Source: Sphingomonas ginsengisoli An et al. 2013
GTDB lineage: Bacteria > Pseudomonadota > Alphaproteobacteria > Sphingomonadales > Sphingomonadaceae
Length of the DNA stretch: 64,000 bases
Assembly (NCBI RefSeq): GCF_009363895.1
Contig: NZ_CP045434.1
Coordinates: 62,001 to 126,000 of the forward strand
Direction of reading: 5' to 3'
Part shown: piece by piece, positions 42,950 to 51,843 of the stretch
Numbering within the stretch: position 1 is the stretch's first letter
Layout: every line of letters starts with the position of its first letter
Notes under the pieces: model-generated
The model's input: only the letters and a program-made list of their open reading frames with translations
Database searches by the model: none
What the model was told of the DNA's origin: nothing
Made by a program: the position numbers and the translations under genes

Positions 42950-44326
42950 CTAAGCCTGCGGCGTTGCCGGCAGGTCGAGCGTGACCCGCAGGCCGCCGGC
43001 GGGGCTTTCGTCGAGGGCGATCGTCCCACCATAGAGCCTCGTCAATTCGGCTGCGATCGTCAGGCCGAAGCCATAGCCGTCCTCTTGCTGGTCCAGTCGC
43101 AGGCCGGGTGCGAGAACGCGGTCACGATCGGCGGCGGGAATGCCTGGCCCGTCGTCGTCGATCGTCAGCCGGACGCGGCGCGCATCGGTAGCGTCGGCGG
43201 CGGCGCTGATTCGGACCTCGCCGCAGGCGTGGCGGGCGGCATTGTCCAATACATTGCCGACCAGCTCGGTGAGATCGTTGCTGTCCATTTGTACGGCCAT
43301 CGGCACGCCGGCATCGACGATGAATCGAAGTCCCCGGCGGGCGTGAAGCCGACCGACCGTCGCGACCAGATCGGTCACCACCGGTCCCACCGCCGTCGCC
43401 GCTCGGCGGTCCGTCGCCAGACTTCGAGCGCGGGCCAGGTGATGGCGGATGGTGGCGTCGATCCGCGCCACCTGCCGCGCCCGGGCCGGATCGTCGCGGC
43501 ATTCGAGTGCCAGTGCCGCTACGGGGGTCTTGAGCGCGTGCGCCAGATTGGCGGCTGACAGTCGGGCGGCGGCCAGCGCGGCGCGATTGTCGCGCGTCAG
43601 GGCGTTTAGCTCGGTTGCCAGCGGTTGGAGTTCGGCCGGTTGATCTTCGTCGACGGCGTCGATCGCGCCAGTGCGGATTGCAGCGACTTCGGCGCGCAGC
43701 CGCCGCAGCGGCCGCAACCCCAATCGTAGTTGCACGAGCAGCGCGAGTGCGAGAAGCGCGCCAAGCGCGGCCAGAGTAGCGAGCAGCGGAACAACCGCCG
43801 CCTGTAGTGGCCGTTCGATCACCGCCTGCGGCGCGGCCGCCGTGATCGTCACTTGGCCTGCCGACGTCGTCAGGGTGAGCTGGCGGGCGTGGACGCGCCG
43901 GTGATGCTCGTCGTGACCGTCGAGCACGGAAATGCCCTCAGCAAGCTGGGCTGGTGGCGCGGGCGGCTGGATCGCTTCGGGCGCGGGCGGCGGTGGCGGG
44001 GGAGGCGCGGGCGGGCGCGGCTTGGTCAGGATGGGAAAATCGTCCGAGGACCATTGCCCGTGCGGGCCAACGATCCGCCACTGCCAGTCAGGTCCGCGCT
44101 CAAGCGCTGCCACGCGCTGCCGGACCTGCGCCGGACTGACCCGCCCATCGGGCGCGACCGTGCTCGCTAACACCGCCAATTCGCTATCGAGCCGCTGGTC
44201 GAGCCCGGCGATCACGAACCGCGCCAGCACGCCCGAAATCGCCCATCCGGCAAGCAGCAGCGCCGCCAGCGTCGCCACCGCCGACAAGGCCAGCATGCGG
44301 CCCTCAATCGAAGTGGGGCGCTTCAT
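42950..44326 (-). CDS. Two-component sensor histidine kinase
   Basis: This 458-aa membrane kinase has one helix at 12–36 and a second at 178–200, enclosing a periplasmic sensor of about 140 residues. The sensor contains a polyproline stretch (102–125). After a HAMP-like linker, His263 lies in the phosphoacceptor box NLAHALKTPVAA. The ATPase part has NVLDNAARHA and DDGPGIP. Gene order with the response regulator (four bases between them) resembles QseBC/PhoPQ-type systems. Confidence 0.9.
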   Translation of the reverse strand: MKRPTSIEGRMLALSAVATLAALLLAGWAISGVLARFVIAGLDQRLDSELAVLASTVAPDGRVSPAQVRQRVAALERGPDWQWRIVGPHGQWSSDDFPILTKPRPPAPPPPPPPAPEAIQPPAPPAQLAEGISVLDGHDEHHRRVHARQLTLTTSAGQVTITAAAPQAVIERPLQAAVVPLLATLAALGALLALALLVQLRLGLRPLRRLRAEVAAIRTGAIDAVDEDQPAELQPLATELNALTRDNRAALAAARLSAANLAHALKTPVAALALECRDDPARARQVARIDATIRHHLARARSLATDRRAATAVGPVVTDLVATVGRLHARRGLRFIVDAGVPMAVQMDSNDLTELVGNVLDNAARHACGEVRISAAADATDARRVRLTIDDDGPGIPAADRDRVLAPGLRLDQQEDGYGFGLTIAAELTRLYGGTIALDESPAGGLRVTLDLPATPQA

Positions 44327-44329
44327 CGC

Positions 44330-44995
44330 TCAGGCGGTCGCGGTCAGGCGATAACCGCGTCCACGGACCGTCTCGATCAGGGCGCCGCCGATCTTCTTGC
44401 GCAGCCGGCCGATGATGACTTCCAGGCTGTTTGGGCTGGCATCGACATCGCCCTCATAGACGCGCTCCATCAGCTCGAGCCGCTCGATCACCGCTTCCTT
44501 GCGCAGCATCAGTTGCGACAACACCCGCCATTCGAAGGCGGTCAGCTTCAGCGGCAGGCCATTCAACTCGAATTGGCCGGTCTGGCTGTCGAAGGTCAGC
44601 GGTCCGCAGCTGATCCGGCTCTGGGCATGTCCCGTGGAGCGGCGCACCAGCGCGCGCAACCGCATGACCAATTCCTCGATCCGGAACGGCTTGGTCAGAT
44701 AGTCGTCCGCCCCCGCCTTGAACCCGGCGACCTTGTCGGGCCAGGCATCGCGAGCGGTCAGGATCAGGACGGGTAGGGAGCGGCCGGCCGCACGCCAGCC
44801 GGCGATCACCGACACGCCGTCTTGCTGCGGCAAGCCGAGGTCGACCACCGCGACGTCATAAGCCTCGGTATCGCCCAGATGCGCGGCGTCGATGCCGTCG
44901 GTAGCGAGGTCGACCGCGAAGCGCTCGTCGCGCAAGGCTGCCGCGATCGCCGGGCCGAGATCTCGGTCGTCTTCTGCCAGTAGGATCCGCACCAT
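44330..44995 (-). CDS. OmpR-family response regulator
   Basis: This 221-aa transcription regulator has a receiver domain with phospho-acceptor Asp52 (VVDLGLPQQDG), acidic residues EDD at 8–10 and the switch Lys in YLTKPFR. A winged-helix output domain follows (LTAFEWRVLSQLMLRKEAVIERLELMERVY, NSLEVIIGRLRKKIG, GRGYRL). It starts about 100 bases from a divergent gene for a secreted OB-fold protein, a likely target. Confidence 0.93.
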   Translation of the reverse strand: MVRILLAEDDRDLGPAIAAALRDERFAVDLATDGIDAAHLGDTEAYDVAVVDLGLPQQDGVSVIAGWRAAGRSLPVLILTARDAWPDKVAGFKAGADDYLTKPFRIEELVMRLRALVRRSTGHAQSRISCGPLTFDSQTGQFELNGLPLKLTAFEWRVLSQLMLRKEAVIERLELMERVYEGDVDASPNSLEVIIGRLRKKIGGALIETVRGRGYRLTATA

Positions 44996-45095
44996 TTGCT
45001 CCTAAAGCTCCCTCGATAAACCGAAACCAAACCGCTTGGTTCAGTGGGGGTCGGCGGACGCGGCGTAGATGGCGGGCTCCACCAAAGGAGCAAGC

Positions 45096-45776
45096 ATGAT
45101 GAGAACGAGATTGCCCCGCCTCGGCACGGGCCAGAAATTGTCGCTCGCCGGGGTCGGCCTGGTTGCGCTCGGCGCGGCGGGTGGCGCCGGCGCGGTGTCG
45201 CTGACCCGCCCTCCGGTCGAGATGGCACCGACCGTCGTCACCGCAGCCGCCAAATTGCCCGCTTCAAGCGGCATCGTCAGCGTTCGCGGTAAGGTCGCCG
45301 AAGTCTATGGCGACCGCTTCGTCATCCAGGATCAGACGGGCAGGGCCATGGTCGACGGTGGCCGCGACTCGCAAGGCTATGCGCAGGTCGGCGCGCCGCT
45401 GCTGGTGCAGGGCCGCTATGCCGATGGACAGCTGAAGGCGCACTTCCTGGTGAATGCTTCGGGGCAAATCGCCGAGGTGGCGCCTCCGCGGCCGCCGCAC
45501 GGACCGCGCGGGCCCGGCGGACCCCATGCTGGCCCAGGCGCTCCGCCGCCGCCACCGCCGCCGGGCGGCCCGCGCCTGGCGCCCCCGCCGCCGCCGTCTG
45601 GAGGTCCGGGAATGGCTCCTCCACCGCCGCCTCCGCCGGGCGGACCGGGCATGGCTTCGCCGCCGCCTCCGCCCCCGGGTGCCGCGCAAGGCGGCCGGAT
45701 GGCACCGCCGCCGCCGCCGCCGCCAGCACAGGGCGCAGCGGCTCCCGCCGCTCCGCCGCCCCCGCCGAGTGCCTGA
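45096..45776 (+). CDS. Secreted OB-fold protein with long polyproline tail
   Basis: This 226-aa protein starts at an ATG preceded by AAAGGAG at five bases. An N-terminal hydrophobic segment (LSLAGVGLVALGAAGGAGA) is followed by a small OB-fold-like part (IVSVRGKVAEVYGDRFVIQD…GRYADGQLKAHFLV). The C-terminal half is almost only Pro, Gly and Ala with runs of six to seven prolines. It is divergent from the two-component system; in enterobacteria an OB-fold protein (YgiW) sits likewise beside QseBC. The role is unknown; the link is by analogy. Confidence 0.65.
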   Translation: MMRTRLPRLGTGQKLSLAGVGLVALGAAGGAGAVSLTRPPVEMAPTVVTAAAKLPASSGIVSVRGKVAEVYGDRFVIQDQTGRAMVDGGRDSQGYAQVGAPLLVQGRYADGQLKAHFLVNASGQIAEVAPPRPPHGPRGPGGPHAGPGAPPPPPPPGGPRLAPPPPPSGGPGMAPPPPPPPGGPGMASPPPPPPGAAQGGRMAPPPPPPPAQGAAAPAAPPPPPSA

Positions 45777-45780
45777 ACGG

Positions 45781-45812
45781 AATGGGCGTCCAGCGATGGG
45801 CGCCCATTTTGC
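45781..45812 (+). terminator. Intrinsic terminator of the OB-fold gene
   Basis: An 8-bp stem (AATGGGCG with CGCCCATT) with a 12-base loop and TTTT at its base lies just after the stop at 45776. The remainder up to the tRNA gene (45813–45882) shows no gene. Confidence 0.6.
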
Positions 45813-45882
45813 CAGGTCAGTCGCTTGTGGAAATTTAGTGCTGGGCGATTTGCGGGCTGGCGCCCCTCAGCTGCGCTTCGGG

Positions 45883-45927
45883 CGCTCCAACAGACAACAT
45901 GCCCCCGGCATGTTGTCTGTTGGAGCG
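45883..45927. repeat. 21-bp perfect inverted repeat touching the tRNA-Gly gene
   Basis: CGCTCCAACAGACAACATGCC and its exact complement are separated by three bases (CCC). The right arm covers the last seven bases of the tRNA-Gly gene including CCA, so the left arm carries a copy of the tRNA 3' end. As RNA it would form a long hairpin directly after the tRNA. There is no T-run. Confidence 0.8.
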
Positions 45928-45994
45928 GGTAGCGGGAATCGAACCCGCGCGTTCAGCATGGGAAGCTGACAGGCTACCATTACATCATACCCGC
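45921..45994 (-). tRNA. tRNA-Gly (anticodon CCC)
   Basis: This 74-base gene includes an encoded CCA end. The acceptor stem GCGGGTA pairs with TACCCGC, the T-arm reads CGGGTTCGAATCCCG, and the anticodon loop TTCCCAT gives anticodon CCC, which reads GGG. The discriminator base is T. The cloverleaf is complete. Confidence 0.95.
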
Positions 45995-46047
45995 CCACTT
46001 CCGTGGGCCTAGCGCCGAGCGGGCGATTGCCACAGCGCAGCGCATAA

Positions 46048-46080
46048 GAAAAGGGGCGCCGCGGTCACCCGCGACGCCCC
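46048..46080 (-). terminator. Terminator of the TonB-dependent receptor gene
   Basis: On the minus strand a 12-bp GC-rich stem (GGGGCGTCGCGG with CCGCGGCGCCCC, one G·T pair) and a four-base loop are followed by TTTTCTT. It lies 20 bases past the receptor stop. Confidence 0.75.
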
Positions 46081-46100
46081 CTTCTTTTCTTCGCGGTCGC

Positions 46101-48923
46101 TTAGAAGCTCAGGCTCAGCGACACCGACGCGGTCCGCGGCGCACCGATCTGCACGAACGGCGGGTTGCCGTAGGTCTGATAGGTCACCGATGGCGTGCCG
46201 CGCGACTGGGTCGAGAGGCTCTGCGACAGGCCACCGCCAAACCCGCCGACGTAGAACTGGTCGAACAGGTTGTAGACGTTGAACTGAATGTAGCTGCCCT
46301 TGAGCGACGGCGACAGCTGGTCGAGCTTCAGGCGGGCATCCAGGTTGACCAGCCAGTAGGCCGGCGCGGTGGCCCCGAACACCTGCTTGCCGCCGAACAC
46401 CGTGGTGGTGCCGGTCTGGCCCGGGAGGTCGCCGGCGAACACCGGCAGGTTGTTGTCGAAGATGAACCGCGGACCCGTCCGCTTGGCAGTGACACCGAGC
46501 ACCAGATTGTCGAGCACGGTGCCCGTCGCCGAGATGCCGTAGCTATACTTGGGCGAACCCGATTCACGCTTGCCGGCGGTGAAGGCGCAGCTGCGCAGGA
46601 TGTCGATCTGCGCGGCGCCCGCGGGCACGTTGTCGCAGTCGTTGACCTGGTTCACGCCGGTGCCGAAGCGGCCAATCTGGATGTTGTCCTTGATCTTGGA
46701 CTTGTTCCACGACCCGAAGGCGTAAAGCGTGATGTCAGTGGTCGGCGAGTAAGCGACCGAGCCGTCGACGCCATATTTGGTAACGGTGCCGAGGTTCCGG
46801 TAGACGGTCGCGTTCAGCTCGGGATCGTAGGCCGAAGCCAGGCGATTGTTGAACTTGGTGTACCAGCCCGACAGCGACGCCTGGATGGTGCGGCTGCGGA
46901 AGCGCGCACCGAAGTCGAAGCTGTTGGTCGTTTCAGGCTTCGGCTTGGCCTGGTCGGTACCCGCCGGGAAGTAGAAGGCGTTGTACAGGTTGTCGGTGCC
47001 CGGGACCGAGAGGCCCTTGGCATAGTTGGCGAACAGGCTGGCATTCGGCGTCACATGATAGACGACACCGACGTTCGGGAGCACCTTGTTGTACTTGAGC
47101 ACGCGGTGGCCCGGAGGCGCCCAACCCGTCACCGCACCGGTGGTGGTGTTGAAGGTGTAGGGGTTGAAGGTTGCTGCCTGATTGGCCGCCGCGGTGTTGC
47201 TGCCGAAGCATTCCACGAAGCCCGAGGCGCTCGAGGTGAAGCAATTGTTGGTGAGGTCGCGCTTAAAGAAGGGCGCGCGCACACCGATGTTCACGTTCAG
47301 GTTGCGGTCGAAGAAGTAGCCGCGATACTCGCCCGAGATCTGGTTCAGGATCGCATAGGAAACGCGGTCGCGCTTCTGCAGGATCGAACCGGTGGTGTCC
47401 TGCTGGCCACCGTTGACCGGGAACACGTCGAGCGGTTCGCCGTCGGGGGCGAGCAGGCCGACTTCGCCGGTCTGGCGATGCTTGGCGTGGTCGAGCGTGT
47501 AGTTGATGCGGAACGTGTTGTTGCGGTCGAGGTCCCAGCGCAGGCCGGCGATGACGCCGTAGCGGTGGGTCGTGGTCTGACTCGGCGCCAGCACGGTCAC
47601 GGTGTCGAGCGTGTCGCCGTCGCCATTGATGTCACGGCCGAAGTACGGCGTGCCGCCCAGATAGCCGGGAACGCAGGTATTGGTGGCGCTGCTCGGGGTG
47701 GTGCGGCAGGTCGCGACCGAGGCGGTGCCGCCGGCCGGGTTGATGTCGCGCAGACCCTCGTTGGCGGTGACGGTGCCGCCACCGTTCGCCTTCACATACT
47801 GGTAGCTCGGGTCGACCGTCAGGACGATGCCGTCGGCCAGCGTGAACTTCGACTGGCCGCGCAGATTGCCCGTGTTCGACGGGTTGTAACGGCGGTCGAA
47901 TTCGGTGCCGCAGCTCGCGTAATCGCTGTTCGGATCGGCGGCGCCATTCGGGCCGGTGCTGGTGGCGGGCGTGTCGGCCACGCCGGCACGGCCGACGGCG
48001 ACGGTGCACGGATAGTTGATGTTGTAATCGCGATCGTCGTTCGACGTCGGATAGCGGTTGTTGGCGTTCGGGCCGACGATGCGCGGCAGGGTGCTGCCGT
48101 TGGTCAGCACGCGCGTCATGTCCTGACGCAGCGGCAGCGAACCGAAGAAGTTGTTGCGGTTCTGGTTGTAGTGGCCCGACAGGCTGATGAAGTCGCCGTT
48201 GGTGCCGACCGGCTGCCAGATGCGCGCGTTATACTGCTGCTTGTCGATCTTGCCGTAGTTGTTGAACGGGTTGTTGTAGGTCTGCTTCGACGCCGCGATG
48301 AAGGCGCGGGTGCCCCACGGGCCGAACTCGCCGCTGTGCAGCACGCCGAAGATGCGACGCATGCGGAAGTCGCCGAGAGTCCCGACGAAGCGCGCGCTCG
48401 GATCCTTGGTCGGCAGGATGGTGCGGTAGTTGACGGTGCCGCCGACCGCCGAGGCGGTGGGCGAGTCGACGTCGGTCGAGCCGAGGTTGACGTTCACTTC
48501 TTCGATCAGCTCGGGGTCAAGCTGCTGGTTCGAATAGATGGCGTAGTTGCCGCTGTCGTTGAGCGGCAGGCCGTCGAAGGTCAGGCTGATGCGGCTCGAG
48601 TCGAAGCCGCGGATGTTGAGCGTGCCGCCCGACGAGCCGTAGGCATCATTGTTCTGGAAGCTGACGCCCGGCACCACGTTGATGGTGTCGAGAATGGTCT
48701 GGCCGGGGTTCTGCCGGCTGATGATCTGCTGGGTCAGGACCGACTTTGCCTTGGGCGTGTCGGGCGACTGGACGCCGCCGACCTGCTGCTGGCGCGTCCC
48801 GGTCACCACCACGGTATCGCGGGTCTCGGTGTCGACCGTGCCGGTCGACTGGGCGTAGGCCGCGGTCGGTACAAAGGCGACCAGCGCGCAGGAGGTGAGC
48901 AGCAGCTTTTTCACGAAGAGCAT
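46101..48923 (-). CDS. TonB-dependent outer-membrane receptor
   Basis: This 940-aa receptor has a signal peptide (to AYAQ), a plug domain (VVVTGTRQQ, then VVPGVSFQN and LNIRGFDSSRISLTFDGLPLND) and a 22-strand-type barrel ending in SVSLSLSF. It imports a scarce substrate by TonB energy. Many calcium-like and Asn-rich outer loops are present. No transport or degradation genes are adjacent to reveal the substrate, and no regulator is coupled. The long periplasmic extension of FecA-type signalling receptors is absent. Confidence 0.93.
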   Translation of the reverse strand: MLFVKKLLLTSCALVAFVPTAAYAQSTGTVDTETRDTVVVTGTRQQQVGGVQSPDTPKAKSVLTQQIISRQNPGQTILDTINVVPGVSFQNNDAYGSSGGTLNIRGFDSSRISLTFDGLPLNDSGNYAIYSNQQLDPELIEEVNVNLGSTDVDSPTASAVGGTVNYRTILPTKDPSARFVGTLGDFRMRRIFGVLHSGEFGPWGTRAFIAASKQTYNNPFNNYGKIDKQQYNARIWQPVGTNGDFISLSGHYNQNRNNFFGSLPLRQDMTRVLTNGSTLPRIVGPNANNRYPTSNDDRDYNINYPCTVAVGRAGVADTPATSTGPNGAADPNSDYASCGTEFDRRYNPSNTGNLRGQSKFTLADGIVLTVDPSYQYVKANGGGTVTANEGLRDINPAGGTASVATCRTTPSSATNTCVPGYLGGTPYFGRDINGDGDTLDTVTVLAPSQTTTHRYGVIAGLRWDLDRNNTFRINYTLDHAKHRQTGEVGLLAPDGEPLDVFPVNGGQQDTTGSILQKRDRVSYAILNQISGEYRGYFFDRNLNVNIGVRAPFFKRDLTNNCFTSSASGFVECFGSNTAAANQAATFNPYTFNTTTGAVTGWAPPGHRVLKYNKVLPNVGVVYHVTPNASLFANYAKGLSVPGTDNLYNAFYFPAGTDQAKPKPETTNSFDFGARFRSRTIQASLSGWYTKFNNRLASAYDPELNATVYRNLGTVTKYGVDGSVAYSPTTDITLYAFGSWNKSKIKDNIQIGRFGTGVNQVNDCDNVPAGAAQIDILRSCAFTAGKRESGSPKYSYGISATGTVLDNLVLGVTAKRTGPRFIFDNNLPVFAGDLPGQTGTTTVFGGKQVFGATAPAYWLVNLDARLKLDQLSPSLKGSYIQFNVYNLFDQFYVGGFGGGLSQSLSTQSRGTPSVTYQTYGNPPFVQIGAPRTASVSLSLSF

Positions 48924-49112
48924 CCCCGAAGATGAAATGAAACTTGTCTCGCATCAGCGAGTGCAAGGGGGCCGCTAGGGACGCTTTGCGACAATCGGGT
49001 GACGGCCCGAAGGGAGCCACCATTATCGCCTGTCGCTGTTGTAATTTGACAACGCCGCCCGGTCGCCCCCCGGCGACTCGTGGGGTCCCTACAGCAGCCG
49101 ATTATGACTCAA

Positions 49113-49772
49113 TCAAGACTTGGGGGCGTCCAACCGGCGCCCGAGCCACACGAAAAAATAGATGAGTGGCGGAACGAGCACAATCGACAGGGTGACCTTG
49201 GCAAGCATCTGGCCGAGCAGCAGCTCGCCGATCGGAAACACGCCATAAAAGGCGATGCCGATGAAGATCAGCGTGTCGACGATCTGGCTGAGCCCCGACG
49301 CCACCGCCGAGCGCAGCCACAGCAGCCGCGACCCTTCCTGGCCCTTCAGTTTGGTGAAGATGGTGACGTTGAGCAGGGTCGACAGGCCGTATGCGACGAT
49401 TCCGCCAAGCCAGATTCGTGGCGTCCCGTTCATCATCGTCTCGAACGCTGACAGCCGCGCCGGATCCATCGCCGGGGCGGCCGGCACGGCGAGCACAAGG
49501 ATGGTGAGGCCAAGGCTGACCAGCAGCGGGATAAAGCCCCACAGCACCAGCCGGTTGGCGGTCTCGCGCCCGTGCAACTCGGCGATCGACGAGGAGGTCA
49601 CCACCAGCAGCAGGAAGGCGAAAATGCCCGCCTCCACGGCCAACGGCCCCAGCGCCACCTGCTTGTTGCCGAGCACGCCGGCGATGCACACCATCCCGCC
49701 GTAGAAGATCGACAGCAGGAATAGCGAAGGCGTGATGGCGGGGGCCGGGGTGGGGTGGGCGATCGGGTCCAT
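49113..49772 (-). CDS. Queuosine-precursor transporter (VUT/YhhQ family)
   Basis: This 219-aa membrane protein has about six helices. The family pattern is clear: FYGGMVCIAGVLGNKQVALG at the start, SSSIAELHGRETANRLVLWGF in the first half and SGLSQIVDTLIFIGIAFYG near the end. Members import precursors of the modified tRNA base queuosine. The ATG at 49772 fits; the frame stays open to 49889 but that part has no resemblance. The gene is separate from the zinc exporter upstream. Confidence 0.88.
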   Translation of the reverse strand: MDPIAHPTPAPAITPSLFLLSIFYGGMVCIAGVLGNKQVALGPLAVEAGIFAFLLLVVTSSSIAELHGRETANRLVLWGFIPLLVSLGLTILVLAVPAAPAMDPARLSAFETMMNGTPRIWLGGIVAYGLSTLLNVTIFTKLKGQEGSRLLWLRSAVASGLSQIVDTLIFIGIAFYGVFPIGELLLGQMLAKVTLSIVLVPPLIYFFVWLGRRLDAPKS

Positions 49773-49821
49773 AGGCGCGCGAGGGGTAACGGCTCCGCCG
49801 CGTGACGCAAGGGGCGCGGGG

Positions 49822-50760
49822 TCAGCCGTGGTGGTGATGGTGGCCGCCGGCCGCCGCCGTGCAGCTGGCCACCGGAGCGCGCCCGGCAACCTCGATCTGA
49901 ATGGTAGTGTGGTGAATGTCGGCGACCGCGGCGAGGCTCTCGCGTGCCGCCTCGAGCAGCCGGTCGCGGTCGGTCGCGGCGCTCACCGCGAGCTGCACGG
50001 TCAACGCGGTCTCGGTCGTGCTCAAGGGCCAGATGTGGAGGTGGTCGACTGCCTCGACCCCCGGCAGCGCCGCCAGCGCCCCGCGCACCTTGGCCGGCTC
50101 GATCGTCTTGGGAACGCCCGCCATGGTCAGCAGCACCGATTCCTTGAGCAGCCCCCAGGTCCCCCACAGGATCACCGCCGCGACCAGGATCGAGGCGGCG
50201 GGATCGATCCATTGCTGCCCGGTGAGCAGGATCAGTAAGCCTGCGACCACCACCGCTGCCGACACCGCCGCGTCGCTCGCCATGTGGAGGTAGGCGCCGC
50301 GGATGTTGATGTCGTCGTGGCGGCCGCGTGCGAACAGCCACGCCGTCACCGCGTTGACCGCGATTCCTGCCGCCGCGACCCACATCACCACATCGCCGTT
50401 CGAGGCTTCGGGCTCGAACAGCCGGCGCCCGGCCTCGGCGAAGATCGCGCCCACCGCGAGCAACAGCAGCAAGGCGTTGAACAGCGCGGCGAGGATTGAC
50501 GCCTTCTTGAGGCCGAAACTGTAGCGCTCGGTCGCGCGGCGCTTGGCCAGTACCGACGCTCCCCAGGCGATCAGCAGCCCGAGCACATCGGAGAGGTTGT
50601 GCCCGGCGTCGGCCAGCAGCGCCATCGAGTTGGCGACGACGCCGTAGCCCGCCTCGACCACCACGAATCCCAAGTTGAGCAAGGTGCCGACCAGGAACGC
50701 CCGGCTGAAGTCGGCCGGAGCGTGATGGTGGTCGTGGTCGTGATGGTGGCCGGCGGACAT
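49822..50760 (-). CDS. CDF-family cation (zinc) exporter
   Basis: This 312-aa cation diffusion facilitator of the ZitB/CzcD type has His-rich ends (HHHDHDHHH at the start, GGHHHHHG at the end) and six helices. The metal site has ADAGHNLSD and HMASDA, the conserved HxxxD pair. A C-terminal ferredoxin-like domain (VDHLHIWPLSTTETALTVQL) completes it. It exports Zn2+ (possibly Cd2+, Co2+) in exchange for protons. The ATG at 50760 places the His tract at the N-terminus. Confidence 0.93.
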   Translation of the reverse strand: MSAGHHHDHDHHHAPADFSRAFLVGTLLNLGFVVVEAGYGVVANSMALLADAGHNLSDVLGLLIAWGASVLAKRRATERYSFGLKKASILAALFNALLLLLAVGAIFAEAGRRLFEPEASNGDVVMWVAAAGIAVNAVTAWLFARGRHDDINIRGAYLHMASDAAVSAAVVVAGLLILLTGQQWIDPAASILVAAVILWGTWGLLKESVLLTMAGVPKTIEPAKVRGALAALPGVEAVDHLHIWPLSTTETALTVQLAVSAATDRDRLLEAARESLAAVADIHHTTIQIEVAGRAPVASCTAAAGGHHHHHG

Positions 50761-50889
50761 GGCGCCACTGATAGAGAAGCCTTTCCCCGGCACAACCGCC
50801 CGCCGCATTAACCCTTTGTCGTAAAGCCTCGCTAACCCTTGCCGCATACTCGCGGTTGACGGGGGCGCAGTCGCGTCGCGAGGTCAGTC

Positions 50890-51261
50890 ATGAATGCCTT
50901 CGGTAAAGCTTCGGGTGGTGGTCGGCGAACCGAAAGCCGGGCCGCCGCACCGCTGATCGTCCTCATCAGCTCACTCAGCCGAACGCTCGAGGCGGTCCTG
51001 GTCGACATCTCAGCGACGGGAGCGCGGCTCACCGGCGCTGACCTGCCGCCGGTCGGCGAGGAAATGTGGTTCTCGGTCCTCCGCCTCAAAACCGTCGCGG
51101 TGGTCCGCTGGCGCAATGGCACCGAATGCGGCCTCCAATTCTATGAGCCGCTGCCGCAGATCGAGGTGACCGAAATCCGCCGCGCGGTAGCCAAGGGGGC
51201 GGGTCTCGATCCGGCCGTTCGCGCCGCGCTCGATGACTGGGTGCTGGGGCTCGCCCGCTAG
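50890..51261 (+). CDS. PilZ-domain protein
   Basis: This 123-aa protein is one PilZ-like barrel: RRTESRAAAPLIV, then VLVDISATGARLTGADLPPVGEEMWF, then VAVVRWRNGTECGLQFYEPL. The DxSxxG motif is present (DISATG). The Arg motif that completes a cyclic-di-GMP site is only partly matched. It may bind cyclic-di-GMP or be a degenerate adaptor. No partner is adjacent. Confidence 0.8.
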   Translation: MNAFGKASGGGRRTESRAAAPLIVLISSLSRTLEAVLVDISATGARLTGADLPPVGEEMWFSVLRLKTVAVVRWRNGTECGLQFYEPLPQIEVTEIRRAVAKGAGLDPAVRAALDDWVLGLAR

Positions 51262-51418
51262 GTGATTTCGGCGCAAATCGGCTGAAGATGAACGAGGCCC
51301 AGCACTTCTCTTAAGAGTTGTTCATGCTTTGCGGTTCGTTGCTGATCCGTGCCTAAATCGGGCGTAGCGAGAGGTGTCCGCCGCCGCCTGCGCGGCGGGT
51401 CAGCTCGGGAGAAGATCC

Positions 51419-51709
51419 ATGCGCACCATGTTGCTCGCACTCGCGTCGGTCGGCCTCGTCACGGGAGCGCCTGCGCTCGCCGCGCCGGCCAAGACCACGA
51501 CCACCACCAAGACGGTCGCGACTCCGGCCAAGACGACGACCACCAAGACGACCGCCACGCGGCCGCTGTCGGGCGCCGCCGCCGCGGCGCACGCCAAGAA
51601 GATGGCAGCGACCTCCAGCAAGACGGTCACCACCAAGACCGCGACCGGCAAGACCGTGCGCTACGATTGCAGCAAGGCCGGCAACAAGACCAAGAAGGCC
51701 TGCAAGTAA
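51419..51709 (+). CDS. Exported Thr/Lys-rich low-complexity protein
   Basis: This 96-aa protein has a signal peptide (MRTMLLALASVGLVTGAPALA) and then a low-complexity body of TTTTKT/ATPAKT units. It ends with a short part with two Cys (RYDCSKAGNKTKKACK). The basic body may bind negatively charged envelope polymers. The family is unknown. The upstream ATG at 51374 would disrupt the signal. Confidence 0.6.
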   Translation: MRTMLLALASVGLVTGAPALAAPAKTTTTTKTVATPAKTTTTKTTATRPLSGAAAAAHAKKMAATSSKTVTTKTATGKTVRYDCSKAGNKTKKACK

Positions 51710-51719
51710 GCGATTGTCT

Positions 51720-51753
51720 GCGGGCGGCGCGCGAATGCTCGCGCGCCGCCCGC
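51720..51753 (+). terminator. Strong hairpin after the Thr/Lys-rich gene
   Basis: A 15-bp perfect stem of G and C (GCGGGCGGCGCGCGA with its complement) and a four-base loop follow the stop by ten bases. A T-run is missing, but position and strength suggest termination. Confidence 0.55.
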
Positions 51754-51843
51754 CCTATCTCACGCGCACGCCCTGGCGTTGCGGTGGCTGGCAAGCGGCC
51801 ATTCCTTGACCCTTTTGTGTCAGCCGCTTAACCGCGCCGGCCA

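Noticed and set aside
47055..48935. 626-codon open frame antisense to the TonB-dependent receptor
   Set aside because: Val/Gly/Arg-rich shadow of the receptor's codon pattern; the receptor on the other strand has full family motifs.
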